From Syngnathus acus (lineage: Eukaryota; Chordata; Actinopteri; Syngnathiformes; Syngnathidae): a stretch of DNA of 64,000 bases. The notes under the pieces were generated by a model that saw nothing but the letters and a program-made list of their open reading frames with translations, was not told the origin of the DNA and made no database searches. Positions 25,400 to 38,155 of the stretch are shown in pieces (positions within the stretch are counted from its first letter, which is position 1; each line of letters begins with the position of its first letter). The position numbers and the translations under genes were made by a program. The stretch lies in contig NC_051101.1 in NCBI RefSeq assembly GCF_901709675.1, forward strand, positions 4,982,501 to 5,046,500, written 5' to 3'.

Positions 25400-25640
25400 C
25401 TAAATAGAAATAGAGTAGACAACTCTTAAACAAGGCCCTTTTTGTTCAAGTATTGCAGTGCACACAGCCAGTCCATCGAGGCATGGTTGTATGAGTTGAG
25501 TGTGAAAGTACTTCACTGACCCGCACAAAGCCCTGACCTCAATTGCATCAATCACTTTTGGGATTAACAACAACAGAGACGGCGAGTCAGCAAACTCTGC
25601 CTCAAATCCAACATCAGAGATTATTGACTTCACAAATTTT
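25400..25640 (-). mobile_element. Degenerate interspersed-repeat fragment
   Basis: On the minus strand the frame reads EVRALCGSVKYFHTQLIQPCLDG. This resembles a phrase I associate with a common fish transposon-derived repeat (LCRPVKFFHTKLGKPFLYG type). The family is not identified and the match is from memory only. The frame is short and lacks an intact enzyme domain. Confidence 0.4.
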
Positions 25641-25852
25641 AATCCAAATTATTAATATCGCACAGACACAGTCTGGTGGGTGTTAAATCGGTTAAATCTG
25701 AAACTGCACAACAAACATTTGTCCATTTTTACTTTATATAGCAAAGACCGAGTGGCCACCAGTGGTCTTTTGTTCATATTGAATTGAAGATTGCTCAAAA
25801 CCTTTAAAGAGCCTGACATTTAAAAAGCCTTTATCATAGAACACTACAATCT

Positions 25853-25918
25853 ACTCCAGGGGTGTCAAACTGTGGCGGGCCACATCTGGCCCCCGGGCCT
25901 TGAGTTTGACACATGTGA
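25853..25918. mobile_element. Short MITE-like repeat (gtgtcaaact ... agtttgacac)
   Basis: 'aggggtgtcaaactgtggc' and 'gccttgagtttgacacatg' form inverted ends around 'gggccacatctggcccccggg'. This is the typical short fish repeat with ends CAGGGGTGTCAAACTC, probably of hAT type. The right end has decayed. Confidence 0.6.
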
Positions 25919-26877
25919 TCTACTCCATTCTCAGTGGGGGAAAATGATGGGCCATGCCGGGAATTAAACCTGACACCGGTATGTACCCTACCCTTGTTAA
26001 ATATCTTTCAAAACATCCCTCATGATTGTTTGGTTAGATTATTTCATGATCTGGGAGGAGGAGATTATAAACAAAGGGATTGGCATGTACCTTGTGCAGG
26101 GTGTGTATTCGGAGCAGTGTTTTTGATCGACTAACTTTGAATAATTTAAATAAATTCATGCTTGTAGTTATGCAAACCTGCCGCATGTATTTGATGCATC
26201 CAAACAGAAATGCAACTGCAAAAAATGCAAATAATTAAAGCTAATATTCCAGAAGTTAAAATAAAATTCATGCTAAGAGCTATCTCATGCAAAGACATTT
26301 GCATAACCAGACACTGAGGCTCTCAGAGATGAGTATCGGAGTTCATAAAGTAGCCCAGGAAATTTAGGGTTGTAAAACTCTTTAGCCATTACAATATAAC
26401 ATGTATGCAGCTATGCATGAGCAACCTGCCAATGAATGTTAATAACAATGAAGATTGCCACTTAAGGGTGCACATCTTCTATGAATGTTTTAGACCTTAA
26501 GTCTTAGAATAGACCTGTTATGACAAAATAATATCAGCTGGTAACTGGCTGGATTTATGCAACACAAGTAGCCTTTATTTTGATGTCAGTGACAAGTCAG
26601 GCCAGAAAGCGATTTAGAAAACCATGATAATAAAATTCAGCACAACTAATAAATAATAAAGAATCAATGTTACAGTTAGCAAGGGTTAGCATTTTTCTTT
26701 AGATGATAGGCCTATTTTGATTGGACCAGATTGTCACCTGACAGGTTATACTTAGGAGTTTGACCTCACAAGAGGAACAGCTGTGGCCCCTGACAGAGCT
26801 AAGGCATGATGAAGCTCCAACACTTCCAATCCAGAAATCTTCTATATTTAGAGAATGTTGAATGAGGAGGGTTGCAC

Positions 26878-26953
26878 ACATACACTACCGTTCAAAAGTT
26901 TGGGGTCACAAAATTGTTCGGGTGACCCCAAACTTTTGAACGGTAGTGTATGT
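26878..26953. repeat. 76-bp perfect palindrome (32-bp arms, 12-bp loop)
   Basis: Arms 26878-26909 and 26922-26953 are exact reverse complements around a 12-nt spacer, 26910-26921. The arm core 'cactaccgttcaaaagtttg' followed by 'gggtcac' resembles the terminal repeat of a widespread vertebrate DNA transposon. The structure looks like two element ends left almost back to back after an internal deletion, or a minimal MITE. Family assignment is from memory. Confidence 0.85.
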
Positions 26954-27134
26954 CTGCGCTTATCTTTATGTTCTTTTAAATTAAATATTAAAGTTGATGT
27001 TTAGAGGTTTGCTTGTAATAATACATTTCAATGGACTACATACTGTAAAAATGTTCTTCAGTTGATCGAACTGTTTAGCCAATATAGACAATAATTAAAA
27101 ACCTTAGTAACTGTGAACCTTAGTAATGGAACAT

Positions 27135-27474
<340 letters not shown>

Positions 27475-28226
27475 GCAGGTGTTACCATAGAGGAGCATTT
27501 GGTATGGGCAGTGGGGGGAAAAATGCAGATTTCTTGTCTTGTTTAATAAATTCAATATTAAATATCCATGTAAAATCCCTAATGTATGACCTGCTCACAC
27601 TGACCTTACCTTTTCCAGGGTGGAAATAAGTGAGGTCACAGATTTAAGCCCACAGTCACCAAAATAAGTAGAGGAATCCACAAAGACTCTAAATCTTCCT
27701 AGCTCTTCCGAAAGCAGCCAAGCAAGGATAATAATGGAGCAGATTCGGCATGTTAACACCATGGACTATGAAAAATGTACTCAATTAATGATGCTCAACT
27801 ATTTCCCCTGCAACTGTTGAGAATAATAATAAGATGTCAATTTAACTATTTTTTCTGCACTCTTTGCACAAAGCAACATTAAACAAAAATCAAAAGCAAT
27901 TTTTGTAAAATATTTGCTAGAATACAAGTTACGTTTTAGATGTTTGCTAGAGCCAGAGCATGAAATATTGTGCAAGCAAACAAACAAGCACCATGAATGA
28001 AAGAAGCTAATAATTGCAAACAGTTACGAAACCAACAGCATGATCAAGAATTACTATGCGGGGTGTTTAACTGTACCTTTGGCGGATGGAGACGCTTCAC
28101 AATTGTGTCACAAGAAATGCTTGATTTAACCCTTTGGTACTTCAAGTGGCAACTTGTGTGCAATGCATAATCAATTAGTGTCAGTCCGGCTATAGATTCA
28201 GATTTTTTTGATAACATGGGACTTAC

Positions 28227-28278
28227 CTTTTTTGTGACTGAGCCAGAATCTGTCACCAAGTGGATCTCCTTTGTTCAT
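28227..28278 (-). CDS. plec: Plectin alternative first exon, MNKGDPLGDRFWLSHKK
   Basis: ATG in a good context (GCACCATGA) opens 17 codons, MNKGDPLGDRFWLSHKK, then AAAAAAG with donor GTAAGT, a near-perfect splice site. The exon ends with one base, as exon 2 requires, giving ...HKK-DERDRVQ. It sits between exons 1f and 1 in the array. I cannot assign it to a named mammalian first exon (1b, 1e, 1g and others remain unassigned here). A chance ATG, open frame, right phase and strong donor is possible but not likely. The peptide has no membrane segment and is basic at its end, like most plectin first exons. Confidence 0.65.
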
Positions 28279-29593
28279 GGTGCTTACAAACCCCTCCGAA
28301 CAAAAGGTTTTACAGCAGCGCTATTCTGTCACTTGTACATTTTACCCCTGTGAGAGCAACTGCATGCCCAGCACCAACATGGCATCCACAATTTGGGTGC
28401 GAAAGAGAGAAGGAATGAGAGTGGAGGGGAACAAGGGAGGGAATTACTGAGAAAAGAACAAGGGAATCTTTTCTTGTCTGTTGCAAAAAAGCAAAGGAAG
28501 ATCTACACCATAAATCTGAGGCCTTGTCGGCTTGGACATTGTCCCTGCTGCCCAGGATACCGAATGCCATGTCCCACATGCATCTACTGGCAGCCATAAC
28601 AGTCAAGACAGGAGAAATAACAATGATGGAAATTTAAAACTTGGGCTATTGATGAGCATACATTAGAATTCAATGTCAAATGATAAGAACGGCAATGCAA
28701 TTTTTCTCCATCTGCAAGCACAGAAATATAAAAATTCAAAAGTATAATAAAAACAAAAATACTAGTACATAAAAATGTTTGATTAAAATACGTAATTTCC
28801 AGTCTCATGTGTTGTATAATAATAGTATAATTTATGTATTAGTTGAGACTGAATCAACTGTGCCTCTGACAATCGACTGGATTATTTCCAATTTTTTGCA
28901 TTGTGAAATGGCCCCAAGAAATATGCAAATGGCAATCTCAAAAACAGTTAAGCATTCAAAACATTTCTGTTGACAGAAATATGACACATAATAATTTTGG
29001 TAATTATCACAGCAGCTGTGGCCTAACCGTATAATGAGGTGGCGGTCTCAAACATTTGTTCAGCACTGTAAACTATGTATATTACAAAAACAGGACAAAA
29101 ATCATATTTGCAGGGTGAGTCACCGTTTGGGCGTGGCCTTTGGTTGCTGTGGCAACCCAACCCAAAGGTTAGGCAAATGAGCTGGCGACGCTAAGGTCTG
29201 AGGGGAACGTGGCCATGCGCCAGTTGCTACGGGTAACCAACAATCGCACAACAAAACTTGTCACAGGATCCGCACATTGGCCTTCCTGACCGCATGGCAC
29301 AATGAGAGGAATTGCGTTGCAACCAGAGAGGCTATATGTTATTTTTGTATCGGGATCCTGAAGATTGGTGTGTGATAAATTAGTCATTATCACAATGCGG
29401 GCACCTCCTCCATTGGATACACTGCACTCGCACACATACACACATGTACAGAAGTGATTTATTATGCCCACTCCCACAAAACTCCTACATCTGGAGAGAA
29501 TGAATCCATTGCATTCTTGCTTTCCTCCGAGCGGAAAGAAAAATGACTGCATGGGCTGTTACTTTCACGAAAGACTTGCAGAAAACTTACTGC

Positions 29594-29594
29594 T

Positions 29595-29627
<33 letters not shown>

Positions 29628-29658
29628 TGTGTCTGTGCGTGCATCCGTGCGTGCGTGG
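29594..29658. repeat. (GT)n/(GCGT)n microsatellite
   Basis: Interrupted GT and GCGT tract. Confidence 0.9.
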
Positions 29659-30169
29659 CATGGCCGAGGGGAAGAAAAGGCCCATTATTCTGTGGCTTTG
29701 GAGTCACGTTACAGACAGTGACTCACCATCATCAGGAACTTCAATAAACTGTCACGGCAAAATTGTCCGTCATTAAGTAGAAACAGTCTTAGAAGCACTA
29801 TTGTGACATCAAAATGGGTTTCATTTCTCATCCCAAATCCTGTTTTGCCACTGTAATGAGACACTAGCATACATTGCCACGCCCATGTAACACAATAAGA
29901 CTTGCAATCCAGAATGTCTCGACTGCGACATAGACATATCAATAGTGAAGTCGTAGAAAAAAAATATCAGAAGTTTTAATTCTTTTTGCAGTAGTCTCAC
30001 GTTTAGCTGCTACACTAATTAGAGATATAGGAACATTCACCACATACTAACAGTGCATACTTTAATGGATCAAAAATCTCATAAATAGAATCTGGTATAA
30101 TTAAAATATGTTTATTTAAGGTGCCTTATGATTGTCTGACAATCATTCCAGGCCACACACACTGCATGA

Positions 30170-30430
30170 CATATTGTATTACAGTATGGTATGACAGCTG
30201 TACCAATGGCGGACAGGAAGAGGCTGCAGAGAGTAGTAAAAGCTGCCCGGTCCCCTCCATGATGGATATTTATGCCTCATACTGTCTCAGCAGAGCAAAC
30301 ATTGTTAGCAAGGATATCTCTCACCCATTGACCTGTTTGACTCGCTGCTTCTATTCTATTCTATTCTACTTTATTCAGTCTTTGCCTCTGCATGCATTGG
30401 CTTCAAGCTTGAATAAACTAAGCGGTATTA
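30170..30430 (+). mobile_element. LINE 3' fragment (Rex/L2-type reverse transcriptase C-terminus), decayed
   Basis: In shifting frames the plus strand reads ADRKRLQRVVKAARS, then YASYCLSRANIVSKDISHP, then FYSILFYFIQSLPLHALASS. This follows the order of the end of Rex/L2-type retrotransposon ORFs, where ADRKRLQRVV.AA...CLSRA..I.KD.SHP is typical. Frame breaks show it is dead. It includes a small (TATTC)n tract at 30350-30368. Confidence 0.7.
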
Positions 30431-31633
30431 GATTATGAGGTGTTTCCTGCAATGAACTATTACTACAACTATGCATCTATCTTATCTCACTCAACACATT
30501 AGGTACACTATCTAATGACATCCACTTGAAAGAGATATATCAAAATAAGATGACACAGTGAAAGAGATATTCATTGAATAAAATGTTTTTGAATGTAGTT
30601 TGCTGTTCTGCAGAAATGCACTGCATCATAATGATCAGGTGTTTCCGATATTATTGCTCTCTCTTGTGCATGAGTATCCAATGTTGTGTTATAATGTTGT
30701 GGTCCATATAGATAAGATACGTACATACATACACACACATAAGTGGCCTCACTCCAGGACATTTCTTATCAGTACGGCTGGTTGACTCCATATCCTGTTC
30801 CCACTGTGACATGCACCTCTGAAACCTTCAGCCATAAAAAGATAATAGCAGTCCAAACAATGGGCAGCTTCCCTTCTTTCACTGTTTGGAAACAGTATTG
30901 AACAATGCGCCAAAATCCTAATTCATGCAGTGAGGGGCGACACTCGGAAAAAAAAATATGACACCAGTTGACACTACTTCTCAGGTTTCTCAGGAAACAG
31001 AGCTACTTAAGAGTTTGGAACATTGTTTTGTCCTGCAAACAACGATTTTGACAAAATAATCAGGATGCTAACAATATATAATACAACTAATGGAAAGTAT
31101 CATATTGTATAAGATGTATTCAATTAAGAGTATTTCCTAATGCTCAGGGTACAGTTAAAAGAAGTATCATAGAAGAGCTCTGGCTTGTACGGCAAAGCAA
31201 AAAAAGTAGTACTTTTAGGGCAGTGGAAGAGCCTGCATAGTTGAGATGTGTGTATGACAGTGATATGCAGAATATATGTTTGCTTGAGGATGAAACAGGA
31301 CTACTGCAAATAATACAACATATAAAACGTATATGTACAGTTACTCTTATTCTTGTTGTGGCCGATTTGAGTAAAGCCCAGAAAAATGCACCTTTCTCCA
31401 ACTAAATTATAACCTGCTCCATGATGGGGGCTTGGCTACACACAGGTGTTACAAGGTCAATACAGATGTAGTCAGCTGCATGTAAAATATTACAGATGAA
31501 TTTCAAAAGAACACATTGATCAGGTGGGAGGTTTTTGAACCAAGCCTTGAGAAGCATAATATCAAAATATATATTAAAACACGCGTGCACATTTATCTTT
31601 AATCTCTAATATCTGATGTAACAATGATTGCAG

Positions 31634-31667
31634 GGTGTGTGTGTGCGTGCGTGTCTGTGTGTGTGTT
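31634..31667. repeat. (GT)n microsatellite
   Basis: Interrupted GT/GCGT tract. Confidence 0.85.
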
Positions 31668-31752
31668 TAAATGTTGTCAGAATACTTATGAGTCTTGACA
31701 GCTTCAGACGTTGACAATTACATCTTGTCACAAAGAATCAACTGAAGAGTGG

Positions 31753-31785
31753 ACACTCACCTGAAAAAGAAACACAGAGAATGTA
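31753..31785 (-). promoter_or_regulatory. plec: Back-to-back splice acceptor/donor (possible recursive splice site)
   Basis: Minus strand reads CTCTGTGTTTCTTTTTCAG directly followed by GTGAGTGTCC: a strong pyrimidine tract and AG with a consensus donor and no exon between. This is the form of a recursive (ratchet) splice site. It lies in the long intron that transcripts from the more upstream first exons must remove. Function is inferred. Confidence 0.35.
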
Positions 31786-34700
31786 TTTGAGTCATTTGTA
31801 AGTGCGAACAATAAATACATAGTCTTGTCCACTATGTATATCTCAACATATATTCAAAGTGTGTTAATAAAAACATGTGGACTAATTGAAGCATGGATAT
31901 TTTAAATCCACTGTATAATATTACTTAAGTTATATTTGGAAAACTATGTCTTTCATGTTACATTCTCAATGCACAGACCAAAATGAAATTCAAACAAATT
32001 ATGGGTGGCTGTTTATATTACAAAAACACCTAAGTCATCATTTAAGAGAAGAGAAAATGTCAAACTTGTCTAGGGGAATGATTAAAAGTTAGTATAGATG
32101 GATGAATCGGCCAACTGGAGCAGCTCTCCTTAACTGGGTAATATCACCATCTACTGGACAATAATAAAACGTCACGTTTTAGTGGTGTTGGGTTCTCCAA
32201 GTATAATCATTTAAAGTGTTGATGATAAAATGTTCACAAAAACATTTTGAAAAAATATGAGCTGCAATTCATTCAAAAAAATCTTAAATAAATAAATGCA
32301 TTTTGGTAAACATACCTTTTTATTATTATTTTTTAAATCATCTACAAACAAAAGGCACAAATGGGTTGACTGCTTCTTGGGTAACAGGGATAAGAGAAAA
32401 TCTTAAAAATTCAGATCTTCACCCGCTCTGTGCAAGGGCGTGCCACCTCATTGCTGGCACTTGCCACCCACGTTGCTTTACTAACGTATCGGACATCCCA
32501 CATATTAGTGATAGTGCCGTTTCCTATGTGTATGAATTTCTGTCCTGTAACCAACACACTGCTGACCCATCACATCATGACATTGCTGACCTGGGAAATT
32601 TCACACTCAAACTAAAATAAGACCTGCTAACCTGAAGAAAATTTTGAAAAGCTGGTAGGGTCATGGTGAGATTTGATGGCTTTTGATTGATGATTTTGTG
32701 GAAAAGAGTCTAGCTGTTAGAGATCCCAGAAGCACTGTGAGGAAATCAGTTTAAAGCCTACATAACATTTAGAGAATACTGTTTATTTTTTGATTGGATA
32801 AGCAGTGACTCTGTCTGTTGACTGAACAGAAATTTTATTTTCTTCTGGATTTTACCAGCTAATTTAAAGCTTATTACTCAAGAGAACATTTTACTATGTG
32901 TACTTTCAGGTGTGTAAGATCTCAACTGGGGAGTAAAGGCCAAGAGATTAGGTGGAAAGCTTTAGAAAGATATTGGGTGGGCCGTGGACCAAAGTCAACA
33001 TGACCAGATCTGGACTTTCAGTGTGTACACTAACAGTGGAAAAAGGAAGTAATGGAGTACTAAAAAGCAAAATATTATTTGGTATTATGCATAATGGCAA
33101 CAGTCCCAGGCTTAGATGTGACTGCCATATGACTCCAGTAGGGGGTGGAATTCAATAGCGGCCCTACATAACCGACAAGCCCAAACAGGAAAACTGTTTG
33201 GTTATTTTACCTTTACTGTGCTAAAACTATCAAAGTAACAGTCACTTGAGTGCAGACTTGCAGACTGAAAAAGTCACACCTCCTGCAAATGCATGGGTAT
33301 TGGATATTGGAAATAAGTAAACGGCTATATAACCCTATATAGAACATGTAAGATGGTTAAAAACAATGCAAACATTTTGCAACATAATGAACAGTGAACA
33401 GGCTCAAGATTCTGTTCACAAATGTACACAGAATAAACATGACTATGTTGGCAAAGTAGTATTACAATGTTATCCTGTGCACCATGCTTATGTGGGTTCC
33501 TCCAAATACTCTAGTTGTTTTCCCAAATTACAATAAACTCCATGTTAGGGAAAGGAAAGAATCTAGAACGATGCAGGTTGGCCATGGGTATGACATATGA
33601 GTGACTGGTTGTTTGTCTGTTTCCTGTATATATGCCACCTCTTGCCAAAAGTCAACTGTTCGGTTCCAGCTCACACATACGTAGCTATGTGTTTTGTGAC
33701 TGACTGACAATCTGTGATAAGAAAAATTAAAAAAAATATTATAGTGAATTTATCATTCTTTTTAACCTGAAAAATCACTCAGTTTGGAATGGGGAGGGGG
33801 GGTTCATCTCATGCAAAAGGGCCACAGCTCAACATGTCCACCTGTACATTGCCAAATACACAGGTGACAGAGAAGTGCAAGACCATATGAAACAAAACAA
33901 GAGCAACTTCTTGTTCTCAGAAACCAGAATCGGAGTGACCAGATGTACATTTCATTCATGGAGGCTTGACTTCATCACAAAGCCTCTGAATTCCACTTAT
34001 CGATTAATGTGGCAAATAGGGAAAAATGATACACTTTACTGTTTAATTTCACAGATGATGGATGGGCAGGTGATGGATGAGCAGGCACATATATGTCTAT
34101 GAGAGGTTTGATCTTTTCGAAACAGCAAAATACTAAAAAATGGACGTGAGTGTAGATCAGTGTAAAATCAAGAGTCTCTGTCCTACAAACAGCATCTACT
34201 TGTCACATTGAACGTGTACATACCAACTTTCTGACCTGCAAACAGACAAACAACCTCAAACAACCGCAAACTGCAGACTAGTTCTTCTCCCTCTGTGGGA
34301 GATCATTAAATCATTCTGTGGCTCCATGACGGATCAGTGAGAATTTTAGCCTCTTATTCCAAAGAGTGACAGAAAAATAGCTCAATGACAGTGAAAAATA
34401 GCACCCAGTGAGTGCTCCACAGCTCCACTGAGTGGGCCTCAAAGTGTGCCATGAGAAAAAAAAGCACAAAAATAGACTCAACGCTACTGAAATATAAAGT
34501 ACACACAGTCACACATTTAAAACCCATAGTAAAATGTGATTCATGAATTGGGACTGTGATTGTTGGAGGGATGCTATTCTGCTTCCCTAGCACTGCCCAA
34601 GGGCAAGGTACTGCAAGTGCAAAAGTGTCACAGGAGTGTGACACAGCTGTGCATTCCTTCACTCTCCCTCACCTGCAGAAATGAATTCACGCTGAATTGT

Positions 34701-35157
34701 TTGCTTGTTTTTGAAATGCATGTATAAAACATGAAAACTGAACTGAACCTAGTAATAATACAAATATCAAAAATGTTGATTGGTGCTTCCAAAAATAAAA
34801 TAAAAACACAGCATAGTGGATCTAATAGCAAAATAAAACACAATCGGATGCAAAACTTATGTTGTGACTTGTTCCTGTTTTCTTAATGAAATAATTAATG
34901 ATCTGAACTGAAGCAATTCATTCAAAATGTCAGATTTAAAATATCAGTTCAATTAAAAGTTTTGATCATTGAGCTTCCAACATGCAAAGTAACAAAGACT
35001 GAACAAGCACTCAGAGATACACGCGGTGTGGAATCCCTGCTGTAGCTCAGAAATTCCCAGTATGCTTTCCACCTGTATCCATTTACCTCTTGGCTTTGTC
35101 ACCTGTCTTTGTTTGAAGCTGCACCTCTGTTCATCTACTTACAACAGCGTGTCTTAC

Positions 35158-35182
35158 CTTTGCTCGAAGCGAAGGACGCCAT
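35158..35182 (-). CDS. plec: Plectin alternative first exon, MASFASSK
   Basis: Coding part of 25 nt: ATG GCG TCC TTC GCT TCG AGC AAA G, then donor GTAAGA (strong). It encodes MASFASSK and ends in the phase needed for exon 2, giving MASFASSK-DERDRVQ. It is more CpG-rich than the surrounding intron, and an ATTATAATGG TATA-like box lies about 200 bp upstream near 35390. Very short first exons (five residues in 1d) are normal for plectin. I do not match it to a named mammalian isoform. On the opposite strand the same bases contain an unrelated short open frame. Confidence 0.6.
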
Positions 35183-37681
35183 GGGGAACGGGAAATCCGA
35201 AATATTTTGGAAATGCAAGAAATCCCAAATCTCAAGAACTCTCCCTCACAGTTAATAGATTTGTTCAGAGAACTTTGACTTTCTCTCTCGATGTTCTTTC
35301 CTTCTCTCTTTCAAACAAGTCATGCTTCGCTGAACAGAATGGGAGTCTCTCACACACCCTCCCACACAGGTCAGAGCCGCCCTCCATTATAATGCCTTTA
35401 CTTGTGTGTAAAACTGTGTAAAGTGTTTGAAAAGCAGGGCCTACAGTATTATGGGATAAAACATTAAATAAAATATCTCAATATGTTTGTAAATGTCATG
35501 ACGACATTTTCCTTTATGTTTTCACTCTGCTTTGTATACAAATCTTTGAAATGTATAGTCGTCTCTGTGTGTACAAAAAAGTACAGTTGACTAATATGTA
35601 GATAAAAAGTACACTAAATGCAGACTAGGCGGAAAGAGGTGTTGCATTTAATTTAATTTAATTTAATCCGACTTGAGAAGGCAGAAAATGTTACATTGTA
35701 TAATTTATTTAGTACATGGGAACCTAAACGTAAACATAATGCAGCTAATACCGTGAAAAATTGGGCATCTGTCTCAGGTAAATGTGCTAAATTCCTAGAC
35801 AATTACTTCCTGAATACAGACACATGTTGCAGTTGAGATATTTGACATGGTGGTGTGAAAGCTGAACTGTGAGGCAAAGTGTTTAGCTGGATACGTCCAT
35901 ACAGGAGGTTAATGATTAATACATCTCCTTAAATTGCAGCAAAACACCACACACATTAACCCAGCATACAGATATCAGAGTAACCCGACATATGCTTCTT
36001 AAGTAGTCATTCAAAAGTCTAACATGAATCCCTCAGTTCATGTCAGCCTCTGCTGCACGAAAAAAATGCTATTTTAGTGCCTTTTCTTTTTTTCCTCACA
36101 ACTGGTGGTTACAACAAGTCCGCTAAGATAAATCCGAGAAAAGTGGTGAACACATTTTGTTCTCATCTCCAATTGGCACCTACTAACAATATCCTGTGTC
36201 TCCTTTCTGTCATGTCACATGACAAACCATGGAAATGAGCTATTCCGAGATATTGTAGTAGTCCTTCTACATTTACCATTTACTTTTAGCAAATAAGGTT
36301 TGCTGCCCCCAAGTGGACAGAATCAGCTTTTACTCTCTGATGCATTTAGAATTTACCGACATATTAATTGTGATAGTAAAGGAGCGATTGTTTGTCACTC
36401 GACAGTATATGAGCCCGATTAATGACTGGCAATCAGCCCAGGGGCGTAACCCACCTTTCTCCCTGAAGTCATAAAATACACACATACATAGGCTACATAC
36501 GAATGAGTTGTAATTTGTTCACTCAATCGATTGGGCACGGCATAATAATAATCAATTTATAATTTGCAGAATCTGATGAGATGGTGTGACATCACCGGAA
36601 CTGCCGTTTTGTTGTTAGTGCTAGTCCTTTGATAGTCACAGACTAGCTTGTGGAGGAAGTAAAAATAAGTACGCCTATCTGATATATAATGCAGCGCTTC
36701 ATCCTAATAACCCGATTCAAGTTAAATCAAACCCATTAGCTTCAAGCTGTCATGGCACCTTGATGTAAAACTATGTTAAGATGCTGGACAGTCACACACT
36801 GAAAAATACTCACACCAACATATTTCCTAAAAATTAGACATTGTTGTGCAGATGCCCTCCTGACATTTGCCTCACACAATCAGTATCACCACATCACTGC
36901 AAAATGTGACATTGTGCAACACAAGCACTGACACTACCCTGAATGCAAACACACTTCTCTCTAATCAGCAAACTGGTAAAAAGTCAGTCAGCAAGAGATG
37001 CAGATGTTCGTAGCATAACAGCAGTAAGACACTACCAGGTTTAAACCGCCACCTTCATGCAATAATAGCTCAAAGGATATAGAGGACATTCCTCGGAAAT
37101 CAGGGAAACTATCAGAGGAAGGGCATCATTGCATCTGCGCATCACATTAGGACACTATTGTTGGTTGTCAACCTTGCAGCATCCCACTGGAGTGGGAAAA
37201 AGGTTGCTATTAGCTTTGAGCAGCTTTCCTGACCAGGAAGTAGAGCAAGGTTAATGTACGACAGAAGGAAACTGTCTACGTAAGTGCTCTTTGCAAACTA
37301 CAAAACGGTCAAACAGGTCACAGACTTTTTTTTTTTTAGCAGTGGGACAGAAACAGAGAAAATGAAGCAGAGTGACAAATGTTGAGTGTGAGTTTAATTT
37401 ATTTTTATTTATCCAGGTCTCGCTGGGGATCCATGTTCATCTACTATGTATGAGTATTAATTGATTAAATGCAGACAGTATATGTAGTTTACGGGTGACA
37501 CATTTTACTACTGATCCAAATTAGGATGGTCCAGGTTAATTGATTATGAGCAGTATCATTGTTGTTTTTTTGTTGTTGTTTTTTTGCTAGATAGAGAAAT
37601 AAAATTGGAGCCTTAAATCCAAATTATTGATCAGATCATCGCCTCTAGATTTAAAAAGATGAGTATGGTTTCTACTAAACA

Positions 37682-37830
37682 TACCATAATTTCCGGACGA
37701 TAAGCCCCACTTGAATATTTGACGCAGTGGAAAATCCCGTTTTATTCATATATAAGACGCACCAGACTATAAGATGCAGGGTTCAAAGCTTGTGCAAAAA
37801 GTAGCAGTTTAGAGTCTGTAAATTATGGTA
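37682..37830. mobile_element. MITE with 'taccataatttcc' ends
   Basis: Left end 'taccataatttccggacgataagccccactt' and right end 'gtaaattatggta' form short inverted repeats about 149 bp apart. Inside is 'ataagacgcaccagactataagatgca'. The 'ataatttccggactataagccgcac' type of end is an abundant fish/vertebrate DNA-transposon MITE. Confidence 0.75.
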
Positions 37831-37950
37831 ATCTTCTGAGACATGTACAGCTACTACGTTTATAGACCAAGACCATGTACTGCACATTTCAAAAAGCTTC
37901 TGACTTTGTAGTACAGTCTCATAGGCTGAATGTGATGCAAAGCAATAAAA

Positions 37951-38155
37951 CTTTATCTCTTGTTTGACTGCCTGTTTTAGGTAGCACTTCATACCAATAA
38001 AATTGAATAAAAATGCCTAACAATGCCAAAAGCTCTTATAATTAAAAACATGTTATCTTTATCTCTTGTTTGACTGCCTGTAGGTCTTCATACTAATAAG
38101 ATTGACTAACAATGCCTAACAATGCCAAAAGTTGTTATAATTAAAAACATGTTAT
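37951..38155. repeat. Two-copy tandem duplication, ~100-106 bp unit
   Basis: Copy 1 (37951-38056) and copy 2 (38057-38155) both run from 'ctttatctcttgtttgactg' through 'atgcctaacaatgccaaaag' to 'aattaaaaacatgttat'. Copy 2 has a 7-bp and smaller deletions. No function apparent. Confidence 0.9.

Larger units (their letters stand above)
28279..35157 (-). other. plec: Plectin intron between two short first exons
   Basis: 6.9 kb. Contains GT/GCGT tracts at 29594-29658 and 31634-31667, a LINE 3' fragment at 30170-30430 and an exon-less acceptor/donor pair near 31760. Open frames are short and unconvincing. Confidence 0.65.

Noticed and set aside
34662-34740. Minus frame MFYTCISKTSKQFSVNSFLQ before GTGAGG
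   Set aside because: Ends in phase 0, incompatible with exon 2. The TTTCTGCAG-GTGAGG juxtaposition is weaker than the site at 31760.
36448-36475. Minus frame MTSGRK before GTGGGT
   Set aside because: Phase 0, and no conserved neighbours.
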